Notes: generated by a model not told the origin, from the letters alone. A DNA stretch of 44,794 nt from Jingyaoa shaoxingensis (GCF_014385005.1 NZ_JACRSZ010000020.1:1-44794); one strand, 5' to 3'. Positions 16,885 to 24,943 are shown, counted from the first letter of the stretch. Translations and numbers: made by a program.

Positions 16885-16913
16885 ATTGTACCTGTAATAA
16901 TGAAAAATTATTA
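16885..16913 (-). promoter_or_regulatory. Putative operator/promoter of the XRE regulator
   Basis: TAATAAT-N5-ATTATTA is a perfect inverted repeat placed just upstream of TACAAT (a -10-like hexamer) and 24 bp before the start codon. Such palindromes are typical self-operators of XRE regulators. No convincing -35 was found. The remaining sequence to 17070 has no gene. Confidence 0.4.
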
Positions 16914-17070
16914 GTAATCACCTTTGCAAGTATTCATTCCTATTATAGGAAGTATACGGACAAAAAAATATAAAGATACTTTCGTTTCCGCAAAAGTCAT
17001 TTTCGCTTATATCGTTTTTATAATATCACAGACAGTTACGTTTGTCACATAAAAGTTTGAATACTCAAAC

Positions 17071-17123
17071 AAAAAATAAGCCTGCCATCATCCGCAGATT
17101 TCTCCACAGACAACAATAGGCTT
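17071..17123 (-). terminator. Terminator-like hairpin after the repA fragment
   Basis: AAGCCT and AGGCTT enclose a long loop containing further self-complementary bases, followed by TATTTTTTG on the minus strand. It lies directly behind the stop of the truncated replication initiator gene. Confidence 0.5.
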
Positions 17124-17127
17124 CCTA

Positions 17128-17613
17128 CTATCTCATCAACTCAGAAGTTCCTATTTCGATACTTCTATGTACCAAATCTTTTTCCTGTGAGGTTCTCATT
17201 TCATTACTTCTTTGACTACTCTGATGTGCAATAAAGCTCTTAACATATATAATGTTCGGCAATCCAAAGCCTCTCTTTTTCTTTTCAATCAGTCCGATTT
17301 TCTCCAATTCTGTGAGATAATCCATTGCTTTTTTCTTAGAGAATCCCAAGTCACTCTGTATCTCCGTGATCTGATAGATAATGTACACCTTGTTTTCTTC
17401 GTCAAGCCATTTATTTTTCATTGACAGTCCCATTCTGTCCAGAAGTACCGAGTAAAGGACTTTAGCTGATAAAGACAGTGCGGAAAATGCTTCATCTAAT
17501 AATAATATTCTTGGAATCCGGATAAAACTGAACTGATCAGCCTGAGTGCCGTAATAGTATTCAAATTTCTTTTTGAAATCTGATCCAAACAGGCTTTCTG
17601 TTGACCTTAGTTC
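17128..17613 (-). pseudogene. Truncated replication initiator protein A (RepA_N-type) from a mobile element
   Basis: The open frame (161 codons) encodes the RepA N-terminal winged-helix domain: YYYGTQADQFSFIRIPRILL, LSLSAKVLYSVLLDRMGLSM, VYIIYQITEIQSDLGFSKKK and GLIEKKKRGFGLPNIIYVK. Such initiators (usually about 250-280 aa) belong to conjugative elements and plasmids of gut Firmicutes. There is no ATG before residue 61 and the frame opens directly behind a stop codon; the C-terminal half is also missing. It is a remnant, pointing to a former integrative element next to tRNA-Arg. 17614-17860 holds nothing I recognise. Confidence 0.7.
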
Positions 17614-17861
17614 TCACTAAGCAAAGATTCTATTGTATTCACACCTAATAACTTACCGCCGGATATTTCCCTTCCTCTTTTTTCTTATCTGAGCTTGAAT
17701 TTACATCCACTTTCTCAAATAAACAGCTGGCTTTTCTCTTTTATTAGAATTTCGATTTATTTCCAGCTATTATACCAGCAGTGCGTTTTATTAGACAGCG
17801 GCTAATAGGATTCTTTCCGTATTAGCTGCTATTCTATTCCATTTTCCCCCTGAAAAAAACA

Positions 17862-17907
17862 AAAAGCGGAAATTATATTAGAAATTTTTCTAATACATTC
17901 CGCTTTT
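17862..17907 (-). terminator. Terminator of tRNA-Arg
   Basis: AAAAGCGGAA pairs with TTCCGCTTTT, with an inner TATTAGAAA/TTTCTAATA stem. On the minus strand the hairpin is followed by TTTTTGTTTTTTTC. It begins 8 bp downstream of the tRNA 3' end. Confidence 0.85.
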
Positions 17908-17914
17908 GATAGGA

Positions 17915-17986
17915 CGTCCCGTGCGGGAATCGAACCCACATCTAGTGCTTAGGAGGCACTTGTTCTATCCATTAAACTAACAGGAC
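17915..17986 (-). tRNA. tRNA-Arg(CCU)
   Basis: A complete cloverleaf on the minus strand: acceptor GTCCTGT/ACGGGAC (one G-U), D arm GTTT...GAAC with GG in the loop, anticodon stem AGTGC/GCACT around CTCCTAA (anticodon CCT), variable loop of 4 nt, T arm GTGGG TTCGATT CCCGC. CCA is not encoded. It reads rare AGG codons. Genes of this type are common integration sites, and two degenerate look-alikes lie nearby. Confidence 0.95.
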
Positions 17987-18160
17987 AAATACCGGATTTT
18001 TGGCTTAAAATCAAGGTTTTCAGCCATTTCAACGGCATTGAATTTTATGATTTAAAACTGACTTGCGTCAGCTGAATCAATCTTATATGATGAAATTTTT
18101 TGGTATGAAGCTATCGCCTTTTCCAAAACCGCATGTCCTCTTAATTGTGACATCACATAA

Positions 18161-18250
18161 CAGAATCGAACTCAAATTCATTTTTCTGTTATACGCCGAG
18201 GCGATAACTCTGGTCACCGCTTAGGAGGCGAATGCTCTATCCAGTCTGCC
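18161..18250 (-). pseudogene. Degenerate tRNA-Arg(CCU)-like sequence
   Basis: Directly after the DUF3881 stop codon the minus strand reads GGATAGAGCATTCGCCTCC then TAAGCGGT: a tRNA-Arg D-loop half and an anticodon arm with the CTCCTAA loop. A separate GAGTTCGATTCTG resembles a T arm, but about 55 nt of unrelated sequence, including the hairpin GTTAT...ATAAC, lies between them. No acceptor stem forms. It looks like a tRNA gene disrupted by insertion or recombination. Confidence 0.45.
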
Positions 18251-19132
18251 CTAATTTTCCGGGAAATGAATGTATCCCTGAAGCCAGACGTTACCCTTGA
18301 ATCTTCGACCCACGTCCGGATCTCCCAGCAGATCTGCCTCATTGATGCAAACATCCATCTCTATATCATTGCAGAGAATCTTCATCTGATACAGGTATTC
18401 TTTGCTTCTGATATTCTTCACCTTACGGTAGGACTGGATCTCTCCCATGATCTGATAATGATCGCATTCCATACCAAATGGCATAAAGAAAGTATCCACA
18501 ATGGTAAACACATCTTCTGTCTGAATTCTCCTGGAAACCATACTGTAAGTATCCATCTCTTCCAGTGTCAGGCTGTCGATGGCATCCTGATCTCCGTTCT
18601 TCGCAGCATTGATCATCTGTGAACGGGTGATCGCGGATTCTTTATCCTGCAACACCTGCTCTGCATCTTTATATAATGGAAGTAAAATCTTTCCATCTGA
18701 GGCAAGTCCGGTCAGAGAAGTACTCAGATGATTCCCTACACTCCATTTTACAAGACATGCACGCATATAGTCAACTGCATTTTGCACATAAAAGATCAGA
18801 GAAGTTCCCAGCCGGTTATCCTCGCAGACACCGGCAAAAGAATCTTCTCCACCATGCTTTTCAATAGACAGATCTTCCGTACTGCTCACGGTATCTGTCT
18901 GAAAATATGGAAAATAGTAATCATAATGGAATCCATTTTCATCTATTTCCCCGCACACCGCAAGACCACATCCGGTTCCGAATTCCTTACGGTATTCTAC
19001 GAATGCCTGTCCATGATCCAGTCTGACCGCATTTCGGGTATCACAATTAAGACACACATCCTTTATCAGTGCATCGATATCTTTACGGTCCTTTATATTA
19101 CTGAATCCTACGCTGCGCAAAAAACTGTGCAT
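18251..19132 (-). CDS. DUF3881 family protein
   Basis: A 293-aa soluble protein starting MHSFLRSVGFSNIKDRKDID, the signature N-terminus of DUF3881, a family of unknown function conserved in Lachnospiraceae. It is rich in acidic and aromatic residues, with no membrane segment or recognisable catalytic motif. AGGAGAGG precedes the ATG. It lies 54 bp downstream of serS in the same direction and is likely co-transcribed with it. The stop codon abuts the degenerate tRNA-like sequence. Confidence 0.85.
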   Translation of the reverse strand: MHSFLRSVGFSNIKDRKDIDALIKDVCLNCDTRNAVRLDHGQAFVEYRKEFGTGCGLAVCGEIDENGFHYDYYFPYFQTDTVSSTEDLSIEKHGGEDSFAGVCEDNRLGTSLIFYVQNAVDYMRACLVKWSVGNHLSTSLTGLASDGKILLPLYKDAEQVLQDKESAITRSQMINAAKNGDQDAIDSLTLEEMDTYSMVSRRIQTEDVFTIVDTFFMPFGMECDHYQIMGEIQSYRKVKNIRSKEYLYQMKILCNDIEMDVCINEADLLGDPDVGRRFKGNVWLQGYIHFPEN

Positions 19133-19186
19133 AAAATGCCTCTCCTGTTATTCAAAAATGCCATTGGCTGACGTGATCACTCGATC

Positions 19187-20476
19187 CTAATGCTTTGGTA
19201 CGATCTTTTCAATACCGCCCATGTATGGCTGCAGTGCCTTAGGAATATTGACACTTCCGTCTGCATTCAGGTTGTTCTCCAGGAATGCAATCAGCATACG
19301 TGGTGGTGCTACTACTGTGTTATTTAAAGTATGTGCCAGATACTTCTTACCGTCTTTTCCTTTTACGCGGATTCTCAGACGACGTGCCTGCGCATCACCC
19401 AAGTTAGAGCAGCTTCCTACTTCGAAATACTTCTTCTGACGTGGAGACCATGCTTCTACGTCACAGGATTTTACCTTCAGGTCTGCCAGGTCACCGGAGC
19501 AACATTCCAGAGTACGTACCGGGATATCCAGAGAACGGAACAAATCTACGGTATTCTGCCATAATTTGTCATACCAGATCTTGCTTTCTTCTGGCTTGCA
19601 GACAACGATCATTTCCTGTTTTTCAAACTGATGAATACGATATACACCACGTTCTTCAATACCGTGCGCACCTTTTTCTTTACGGAAACATGGAGAATAG
19701 CTGGTCAGAGTCTTCGGCAGCTCTTCCTCTGGTGTCATGGTATCAATAAATTTACCAATCATAGAATGTTCACTGGTTCCGATCAGATACAGATCTTCGC
19801 CCTCAATCTTATACATCATAGATTCCATCTCAGAGAAGCTCATAACACCGTCAACTACGGCGCTTCTGATCATGAAAGGTGGAATGCAGTAAGTAAATCC
19901 ACGATTGATCATGAAATCTCTTGCATAAGCCAGTACAGAAGAATGAATTCTTGCGATATCTCCCATCAGGTAGTAGAATCCGTTACCGGCTACTCTTCCG
20001 GCTGCATCCATATCGATACCGTCAAAACGTTCCATAATATCTGTATGGTATGGAATTTCAAAATCAGGAACTACTGGTTCACCGAATCTTTCGATTTCTA
20101 CGTTCTCGCTGTCATCTTTACCGATCGGTACAGAAGGATCAATGATGTTCGGAATTACCATCATGATCTTACGGATCTTTTCTTCTACTTCTTTTTCATC
20201 TGCAGAAAGCTCAGTCATGCGATCAGCCTGTGCTGTAACCTGCTTCTTCACTTCTTCTGCTTCCTCTTTCTTACCCTGTCCCATCAGCGCACCAATCTGT
20301 TTGGATAATTTATTTCTATTGGCCTGCAGAGACTGAAGCTCATTCTTAATATCTCTGTTCTTCTGATCCAGCTCAATAACTTCATCTACCAGTTCCAGCT
20401 TGGAATCCTGAAATTTATTCTTAATATTTTGTTTCACAACATCTGGGTTTTCTCTTAAAAACTTAATATCTAACAT
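19187..20476 (-). CDS. serS: Serine--tRNA ligase
   Basis: A 429-aa class II aminoacyl-tRNA synthetase. The N-terminal coiled-coil tRNA-binding arm covers about residues 30-105 (charged, QANRNKLSKQIGALM). The class II core includes TSEHSMIGKF (serine pocket), FRKEKGAHGIEERGVYRIHQ (motif 2) and LAHTLNNTVVAPPRMLIAFL (motif 3). I start at the ATG at 20476 (MLDIKFLREN), the normal N-terminus; the upstream 14 codons are not family sequence. No T-box leader is visible, so regulation by uncharged tRNA is not supported. Confidence 0.97.
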   Translation of the reverse strand: MLDIKFLRENPDVVKQNIKNKFQDSKLELVDEVIELDQKNRDIKNELQSLQANRNKLSKQIGALMGQGKKEEAEEVKKQVTAQADRMTELSADEKEVEEKIRKIMMVIPNIIDPSVPIGKDDSENVEIERFGEPVVPDFEIPYHTDIMERFDGIDMDAAGRVAGNGFYYLMGDIARIHSSVLAYARDFMINRGFTYCIPPFMIRSAVVDGVMSFSEMESMMYKIEGEDLYLIGTSEHSMIGKFIDTMTPEEELPKTLTSYSPCFRKEKGAHGIEERGVYRIHQFEKQEMIVVCKPEESKIWYDKLWQNTVDLFRSLDIPVRTLECCSGDLADLKVKSCDVEAWSPRQKKYFEVGSCSNLGDAQARRLRIRVKGKDGKKYLAHTLNNTVVAPPRMLIAFLENNLNADGSVNIPKALQPYMGGIEKIVPKH

Positions 20477-20636
20477 GTTCTTTCCCTTTCCGTATCTTAA
20501 ACACTTACTGAATATCATACCGCATTTTTAAAAATTCGTAAAGTGCAATTTGCTGTTCTGAAAGCACCCGTCCACATTTTATATGCTTTTTCATAATGTG
20601 AATCATTTTGTTTTACCGCCACTGTCCATTCTCTGC

Positions 20637-20688
20637 TTTAGTAGTTATGTAAACCTGTTGTATTATTTTGATTTACATAACTACTAAA
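20637..20688. repeat. 17-bp perfect inverted repeat with 18-nt spacer
   Basis: TTTAGTAGTTATGTAAA (20637-20653) is repeated in reverse complement at 20672-20688. A third partial copy, TTTACATAACT, occurs near 20792. There is no T-run after either arm, so it is not a simple terminator. It may be an operator for serS or a recombinase-type site. Confidence 0.6.
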
Positions 20689-20706
20689 CTTCATACTATT
20701 TCTATG

Positions 20707-21151
20707 TTATTCACAATTTTCATTTTTTATGTGTGAATAATGTGGTTTTCTTGAAAACATTTCTTTTTATTCTGGCACAAATCTTGAGTAATTTACATAA
20801 CTCACAAATTACACACATTTTACCCACTTTTTGTGGATAATTCTATTTTTTTACTCATCTGTAAATCTCTCTTTTTTACAAAAATCGACCAGGATTTTTG
20901 TAATTTTCACTTTTGTCTCTTTGTTTTTCTCCTATTTTGTAAAAAAAAGTTGAAAAGTGCCTGACATATTTCTATACTTCTATTTATCCACACTTTGCTG
21001 ACGTAAACTATAATGTGCATATTTCAAAGTGAAATACTGCTCATAATTTCTGTGACAATAATCCACATTTTTATCATACAAAAAAGAAGTTATACATCTT
21101 TCCATAATGTGTATAACTTCCTTTTCTGATTCTATTATCTATTTATTCACA
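20707..21151. other. Second DnaA-box cluster between serS and the DUF4446 gene
   Basis: Six exact matches to TTATNCACA lie in 445 bp: 20707 (+), 20732 (-), 20832 (-), 20984 (+), 21108 (-) and 21143 (+). There is one near-match, TAATCCACA, at 21058. The box at 21108 overlaps the stem of a terminator and may be coincidental. The region is strongly AT-rich and gene-free. It lies about 12 kb from the dnaA-linked origin, within minus-strand genes. Possible roles: DnaA reservoir, remote origin element, or DnaA control of serS. Confidence 0.55.
21086..21120 (-). terminator. Terminator after the DUF4446 gene
   Basis: GAAGTTATAC pairs with GTATAACTTC; six T follow on the minus strand. It lies 60 bp beyond the stop of the DUF4446 gene. 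Confidence 0.75.
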
Positions 21152-21179
21152 TCTCAATCTGTTACGCTTCAACATATTT

Positions 21180-21689
21180 TTATTCCACATACATGTTCAC
21201 TGCCTGTCTCAGCGCTTCTTTTTCTTCTTCGCCAAGAACAATATAAGATTCTCCTTTTACGATCTCTTTAATGTATGTGTAACAACCTTCTCTGCTGTGA
21301 ATTGCATTCAGTACAAATCCACTGTTTTCCTGATCCAGCATTGCCAGTGCAAAACTCAGTTTTCCACCCATTTCTTTGAATGCATCATATTTTACAATAG
21401 CTGTTTTATTCAAGGTATGTAACTGAATTTCTTTTAACTGTTTGATCTGTTCCATATGATTTTTGCTGGACTCCATCAGCATATCAATTTCATTGATATT
21501 TCTGAGAATCGTTTTTTCCAGTGAAACTCCGTCTTTCCCTTTCATAAAACTTTTGTATTTTTTCATAAAACGGTCAATCTTAAATGAATTTTTGATCTGC
21601 AATACAAACAGAATCACTATCATGGCCATCATTAAGATCAGTATATAGCCTGGATCAATGATCAGGTCGTTTAATATCGAATTTTCCAT
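21180..21689 (-). CDS. DUF4446 family membrane-anchored protein
   Basis: A 169-aa protein with one N-terminal membrane helix (about residues 13-32, YILILMMAMIVILFVLQIK), a coiled-coil-like charged stretch (about 34-90), and the conserved DUF4446 core KTAIVKYDAFKEMGGKLSFA followed by LDQENSGFVLNAIHSRE. It is found beside parA/parB in many Clostridia, but the role is unknown; a link to chromosome segregation or division is inferred only from position. GAGGAGATAAA precedes the ATG, 12 bp after parB. Confidence 0.88.
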   Translation of the reverse strand: MENSILNDLIIDPGYILILMMAMIVILFVLQIKNSFKIDRFMKKYKSFMKGKDGVSLEKTILRNINEIDMLMESSKNHMEQIKQLKEIQLHTLNKTAIVKYDAFKEMGGKLSFALAMLDQENSGFVLNAIHSREGCYTYIKEIVKGESYIVLGEEEKEALRQAVNMYVE

Positions 21690-21701
21690 TTTATCTCCTC
21701 G

Positions 21702-22607
21702 TTATTTAATAGATTCCAACAGATATAGGATTCTTTCCAACTCTTCATTGGAATAATACTCAATTGAAATCTTTCCTTTATTGTTTGACTTGTGATCTAC
21801 GGTTACCTTCGTTCCCAGAATTGCTTTCATCTTCTCTTCAATGTCCTTATATATGAAAGAATTCACTTTTTCTACTTTTTCTTTTTTGACTTCCGGCTTC
21901 TGAAGCAGCTTTACCAGTTTTTCTGTTTCACGTACACTCAGTTTTTCATCAAAGATCTTTGTTGCAATATTATACTGTGCATCAGGATCTTCGATGGTAA
22001 TTAATGTTCTGGCATGGCCTGCTGAGATCATGTCATCAATCATCATTTGCTGTACTCTTTTATCCAGTTTCAATAATCTCATGGAATTTGTTACAGCTGT
22101 CCTGCTCTTGGATACTTTTTCTGCAATCTCATCCTGTTTCAGATGAAATTCTTCCATCAAATTCTTGTATGCCATTGCCTCTTCAATCGGATTCAGATCT
22201 TCTCGCTGAATATTTTCGATCAGTGAAATCTCCATCACCTGCTGATCCGTATAATCCTTAATTATCACCGGTATTTCTTTCACACCAGCCATTTTGGCTG
22301 CTCTCCATCTTCTCTCCCCGGCAATAATTTCGTAATGATCCGCTTTTTTCTGTACAATCAGTGGCTGAATTACTCCATACTGTTTTATAGAATCTGCCAG
22401 CTCCAGCAAGGCATCTTCATCAAAATTTTTTCTTGGCTGTTCTCTGTTTGGTTCTACTTCTGTAATCTTCAGAGTCTCAACACCCTTTTTTTCCACAATC
22501 TTTTCAATAATTACCGGTTCTGAATCCTTTTTTACTACGGTCTTCTTATTGCCTGCCGGAATCAGCGCATCCAGACCTTTCCCCAATCCTGATTTTTTTG
22601 CTACCAT
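21702..22607 (-). CDS. parB: Chromosome-partitioning protein ParB (Spo0J)
   Basis: A 301-aa CTPase clamp that loads at parS. After the basic start KSGLGKGLDALIPAGNK, the N-terminal domain has EPNREQPRKNFDEDALLELA, the C-motif GERRWRAAKMAGVKEIPVII and ENIQREDLNPIEEA. The helix-turn-helix follows (DEIAEKVSKSRTAVTNSMRL) and a C-terminal dimerisation domain ends the protein. The start overlaps the end of parA by 7 bp. Two perfect parS sites lie about 0.9-1.2 kb upstream. Confidence 0.96.
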   Translation of the reverse strand: MVAKKSGLGKGLDALIPAGNKKTVVKKDSEPVIIEKIVEKKGVETLKITEVEPNREQPRKNFDEDALLELADSIKQYGVIQPLIVQKKADHYEIIAGERRWRAAKMAGVKEIPVIIKDYTDQQVMEISLIENIQREDLNPIEEAMAYKNLMEEFHLKQDEIAEKVSKSRTAVTNSMRLLKLDKRVQQMMIDDMISAGHARTLITIEDPDAQYNIATKIFDEKLSVRETEKLVKLLQKPEVKKEKVEKVNSFIYKDIEEKMKAILGTKVTVDHKSNNKGKISIEYYSNEELERILYLLESIK

Positions 22608-23374
22608 TCTTCTTCTCCTCTATGTATCACTTCATCCGCCAATAATCTGTAACTTTCCGCTCCTGCTGACTTCGTATCATACATGTTAATCGGCATTCCA
22701 TAACTTGGAGCCTCTGCCAGTCTAACATTTCTCGGAATAATAGTCTTATAAATATTCTGTTCCAGATTGCTCTTTACATTTTCCACTACCTGAAGAGACA
22801 AATTTGTTCTGGCATCATACATAGTAAATACCACACCTTCAATCTCCAGAGAAGGATTCAGTCTCTCCTGCACCAGATTGATCGTATGAATCAGCTGTGT
22901 CAGTCCCTCCAATGCATAGTATTCACACTGAATTGGTACTAAAACAGTATCTGCCAGACACATAGAGTTAATGGTAAGCATACTGAGAGAAGGTGGACAA
23001 TCAATAATTATGAAATCATACTGATCGCGGATCGGTGCGATTGCCTTCTGTAAAATGTACTCCTTTTCATCCTGTCCAATCAATTCAATCTCCGCAGCTG
23101 AAAGATTAATATTCGAACCAATAACAGAAAGATTCTCAATTACTTCCTTCTGTACACAGCCTTCTACTTCTGTTTCCCCTAATAATAATTCATATACCGT
23201 ATTTTCTATGACATCTTTATCTACACCCAGGCCACTGGTCATGTTACCCTGTGGATCCATGTCAATCGCCAGAACTTTCTGGCCAGCTTCTGCCAGGCAT
23301 GCAGCCAGATTAATTGCTGTTGTAGTTTTTCCGACGCCACCCTTCTGATTCGCGACAACAATTGCTCGTCCCAT
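22601..23374 (-). CDS. parA: Chromosome-partitioning ATPase ParA (Soj)
   Basis: A 257-aa ParA-type ATPase. The deviant Walker A is KGGVGKTTTAINLA near residue 11, the Walker A' region is LAIDMDPQGNMTSGLG, and Walker B is FIIIDCPPSLSMLT. It binds DNA as an ATP dimer and works with ParB in origin segregation, also influencing DnaA in Bacillus. It is the first gene of the parA-parB-DUF4446 operon; AAAGGGGAT is 11 bp before the ATG. Confidence 0.97.
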   Translation of the reverse strand: MGRAIVVANQKGGVGKTTTAINLAACLAEAGQKVLAIDMDPQGNMTSGLGVDKDVIENTVYELLLGETEVEGCVQKEVIENLSVIGSNINLSAAEIELIGQDEKEYILQKAIAPIRDQYDFIIIDCPPSLSMLTINSMCLADTVLVPIQCEYYALEGLTQLIHTINLVQERLNPSLEIEGVVFTMYDARTNLSLQVVENVKSNLEQNIYKTIIPRNVRLAEAPSYGMPINMYDTKSAGAESYRLLADEVIHRGEEEW

Positions 23375-23472
23375 ACTACTTTATCCCCTTTAATTCATTT
23401 ACAAAACAAAATTATCATTACACTACAAAAAGTATAACATATCTCAAGCTTGAAATCTATACAAAGAAGAAA

Positions 23473-23488
23473 TGTTTCACGTGAAACA
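23473..23488. promoter_or_regulatory. parS site 1
   Basis: TGTTTCACGTGAAACA is a perfect match to the ParB-binding parS palindrome. It lies about 100 bp upstream of parA. Confidence 0.97.
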
Positions 23489-23563
23489 TTTATAAAAAAT
23501 AACATGTGTTGTCTTGTCTAAACTTCATAAATCACTTTTCCCATTATGTATATACCAGATGTG

Positions 23564-23757
23564 AAACGCCTCAGCATTCTTGAACTACACATGAATTATA
23601 GAAATTTAGTAACTATTCAGAACCCACTGTTCCGCGAGGCGTTTTGGCATGAAAATGCCAAAATCCCGAGACATGCAAGTCAAAATTTCATCGCCGAAGG
23701 CGATTTTCGATGGATTTTGACTCGTAACTGTGAAGGTACTGAACAGTTACGAAATTT
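23564..23757. repeat. Structured multi-hairpin intergenic element
   Basis: Four nested palindromes: AAACGCCTC / GAGGCGTTT (23564 and 23636); TTTTGGCAT-GAAA-ATGCCAAAA (23642-23663); AGTCAAAAT...ATTTTGACT (23678-23722, with an inner CATCG/CGATG stem); GTAACTGT...ACAGTTAC (23724-23750). An outer pair AAATTTxGTAACTxTTCAG (23602) / CTGAAxAGTTACxAAATTT (23739) competes with the last hairpin. No ORF uses it. It resembles dispersed palindromic repeats of Lachnospiraceae, or an uncharacterised structured RNA. Confidence 0.55.
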
Positions 23758-23808
23758 AATGTATTAGGTAATGACTATCTTATTTCATTTGCATCTATAT
23801 TAATAAAT

Positions 23809-23824
23809 GTTTCACGTGAAACAT
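23809..23824. promoter_or_regulatory. parS site 2
   Basis: A second perfect TGTTTCACGTGAAACA, 336 bp from the first. Both share the extended palindrome AAATG...CATTT. Confidence 0.97.
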
Positions 23825-23839
23825 TTATACATTTTTCCA

Positions 23840-23868
23840 TTGTAACCTTTTTCATTTTCGTTTATACT
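23840..23868 (+). promoter_or_regulatory. Promoter of the alpha/beta-hydrolase-fold gene
   Basis: TTGTAA, a 17-bp spacer, TATACT. The -35 begins 15 bp from the end of parS site 2, so ParB spreading could affect it. Confidence 0.6.
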
Positions 23869-23977
23869 AGACTTATAAAAGATGCTATACGAATTGTTCC
23901 GTATTTCGCACTTCCGCAATTCTAACTGCATCATAATATTCTGATTTTCAAACCACCAAACCGAAGGAGGTTTTACA

Positions 23978-24913
23978 ATGAAAAAACGTTTGGAAACTCT
24001 TGTTAAGCTTGGCATTTTTGCTACTATTGCTATGTATTTTGCTAATAAGTTCGTAGAATCCTCTGCTCTGCTCAGAAAACTGCTGAAGAATAACTCTGGA
24101 AAGTATTATCACTGGTCACAAGGTGCTGTCTATTACACAAAACAGGGAAGCGGCGCACCGCTCTTACTGATTCATGATCTGCATCCTACTTCTTCCAGTG
24201 CAGAATGGAATGAAGTAATAGAGGAACTTGCCAAGACCAATACCGTCTATACCATAGATCTTCCCGGATGTGGCAGATCTGCAAAACCATATATAACTTA
24301 TATTAATTATTTCTTTGTTCAGCTGCTTCATGACTTTATCACTGATATCATTCAGGAGCAGACACAGGTAATGGCTACTGGTATTTCTGGATCCTTTACC
24401 GTTATGGCAGCACATATGTATCCTGATTTATTTGGAAAACTGATATTCGTGAATCCAGTTTCTCCGGAAAAGCTGTCTACAGTTCCAACACCGACATTAA
24501 AGTTTGCAAAATCAGTTATGGACTGCCCGATTCTCGGTACTTTCCTTTACTATATCTTCAGTTCTGAGAATGAGATTGAATACAACTTTACAGAGACTTA
24601 TTTTTACAATCCATTCCTGGTATCTTCAAAGACTTTGCATACGTATTATGAAGCCGCGCACTGGGAACAGGGCGGAGGGCGTCATCTTCTTGCCAGTCTG
24701 CACAGTAATTATATAAATACGAATATTTCCATTCCATTTGCAGGTCTGACGCAGGAAATGCATCTTATCTGTGGAAGTGAAACGCCAAATGCTGGTGCTA
24801 TTATATCTGCTTATCAGAAACTGAATCCTGATATCAGGGTTTCAACAATTGCAAAAACAAAGATGCTCCCTCAATTAGAAGCACCTGCCAGGTTTCTGTT
24901 GGAATGTATATAA
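23978..24913 (+). CDS. Alpha/beta-hydrolase-fold protein with doubtful catalytic residues
   Basis: A 311-aa protein with an N-terminal hydrophobic anchor (LVKLGIFATIAMYFANKF). The fold is shown by GSGAPLLLIHDLHPTSSSAE, YTIDLPGCGRSAKP and the elbow ATGISGSFTVMAAHMYP (serine 137). The usual acid position reads CGSETPNAG. The usual histidine motif (GHxPQLEAP) reads KMLPQLEAP, with Met where His is expected. It may be a non-catalytic relative or use a different residue. It is the only plus-strand gene in the par region, transcribed divergently from parA across the two parS sites; AAGGAGG precedes the ATG. Confidence 0.75.
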   Translation: MKKRLETLVKLGIFATIAMYFANKFVESSALLRKLLKNNSGKYYHWSQGAVYYTKQGSGAPLLLIHDLHPTSSSAEWNEVIEELAKTNTVYTIDLPGCGRSAKPYITYINYFFVQLLHDFITDIIQEQTQVMATGISGSFTVMAAHMYPDLFGKLIFVNPVSPEKLSTVPTPTLKFAKSVMDCPILGTFLYYIFSSENEIEYNFTETYFYNPFLVSSKTLHTYYEAAHWEQGGGRHLLASLHSNYINTNISIPFAGLTQEMHLICGSETPNAGAIISAYQKLNPDIRVSTIAKTKMLPQLEAPARFLLECI

Positions 24914-24943
24914 TTTTTCAGAATATTCACAGATACAATTCAA

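Noticed and set aside
3713..18250. CRISPR array or defence island in the accessory third
   Set aside because: No regularly spaced repeat-spacer units and no cas or typical defence genes were found; the three 32-bp repeats are contiguous, without unique spacers.
20519..20640. T-box leader for serS
   Set aside because: The conserved T-box sequence and an antiterminator hairpin are not present upstream of serS.
20637..20688. The 17-bp inverted repeat as a Rho-independent terminator
   Set aside because: Neither strand has a T-run after the stem and no gene ends next to it.
20707..21151. The main chromosomal origin placed at the serS gap
   Set aside because: Genes on both sides are on the minus strand; the strand switch and the dnaA-linked boxes at 33.2-35.1 kb fit the origin better.
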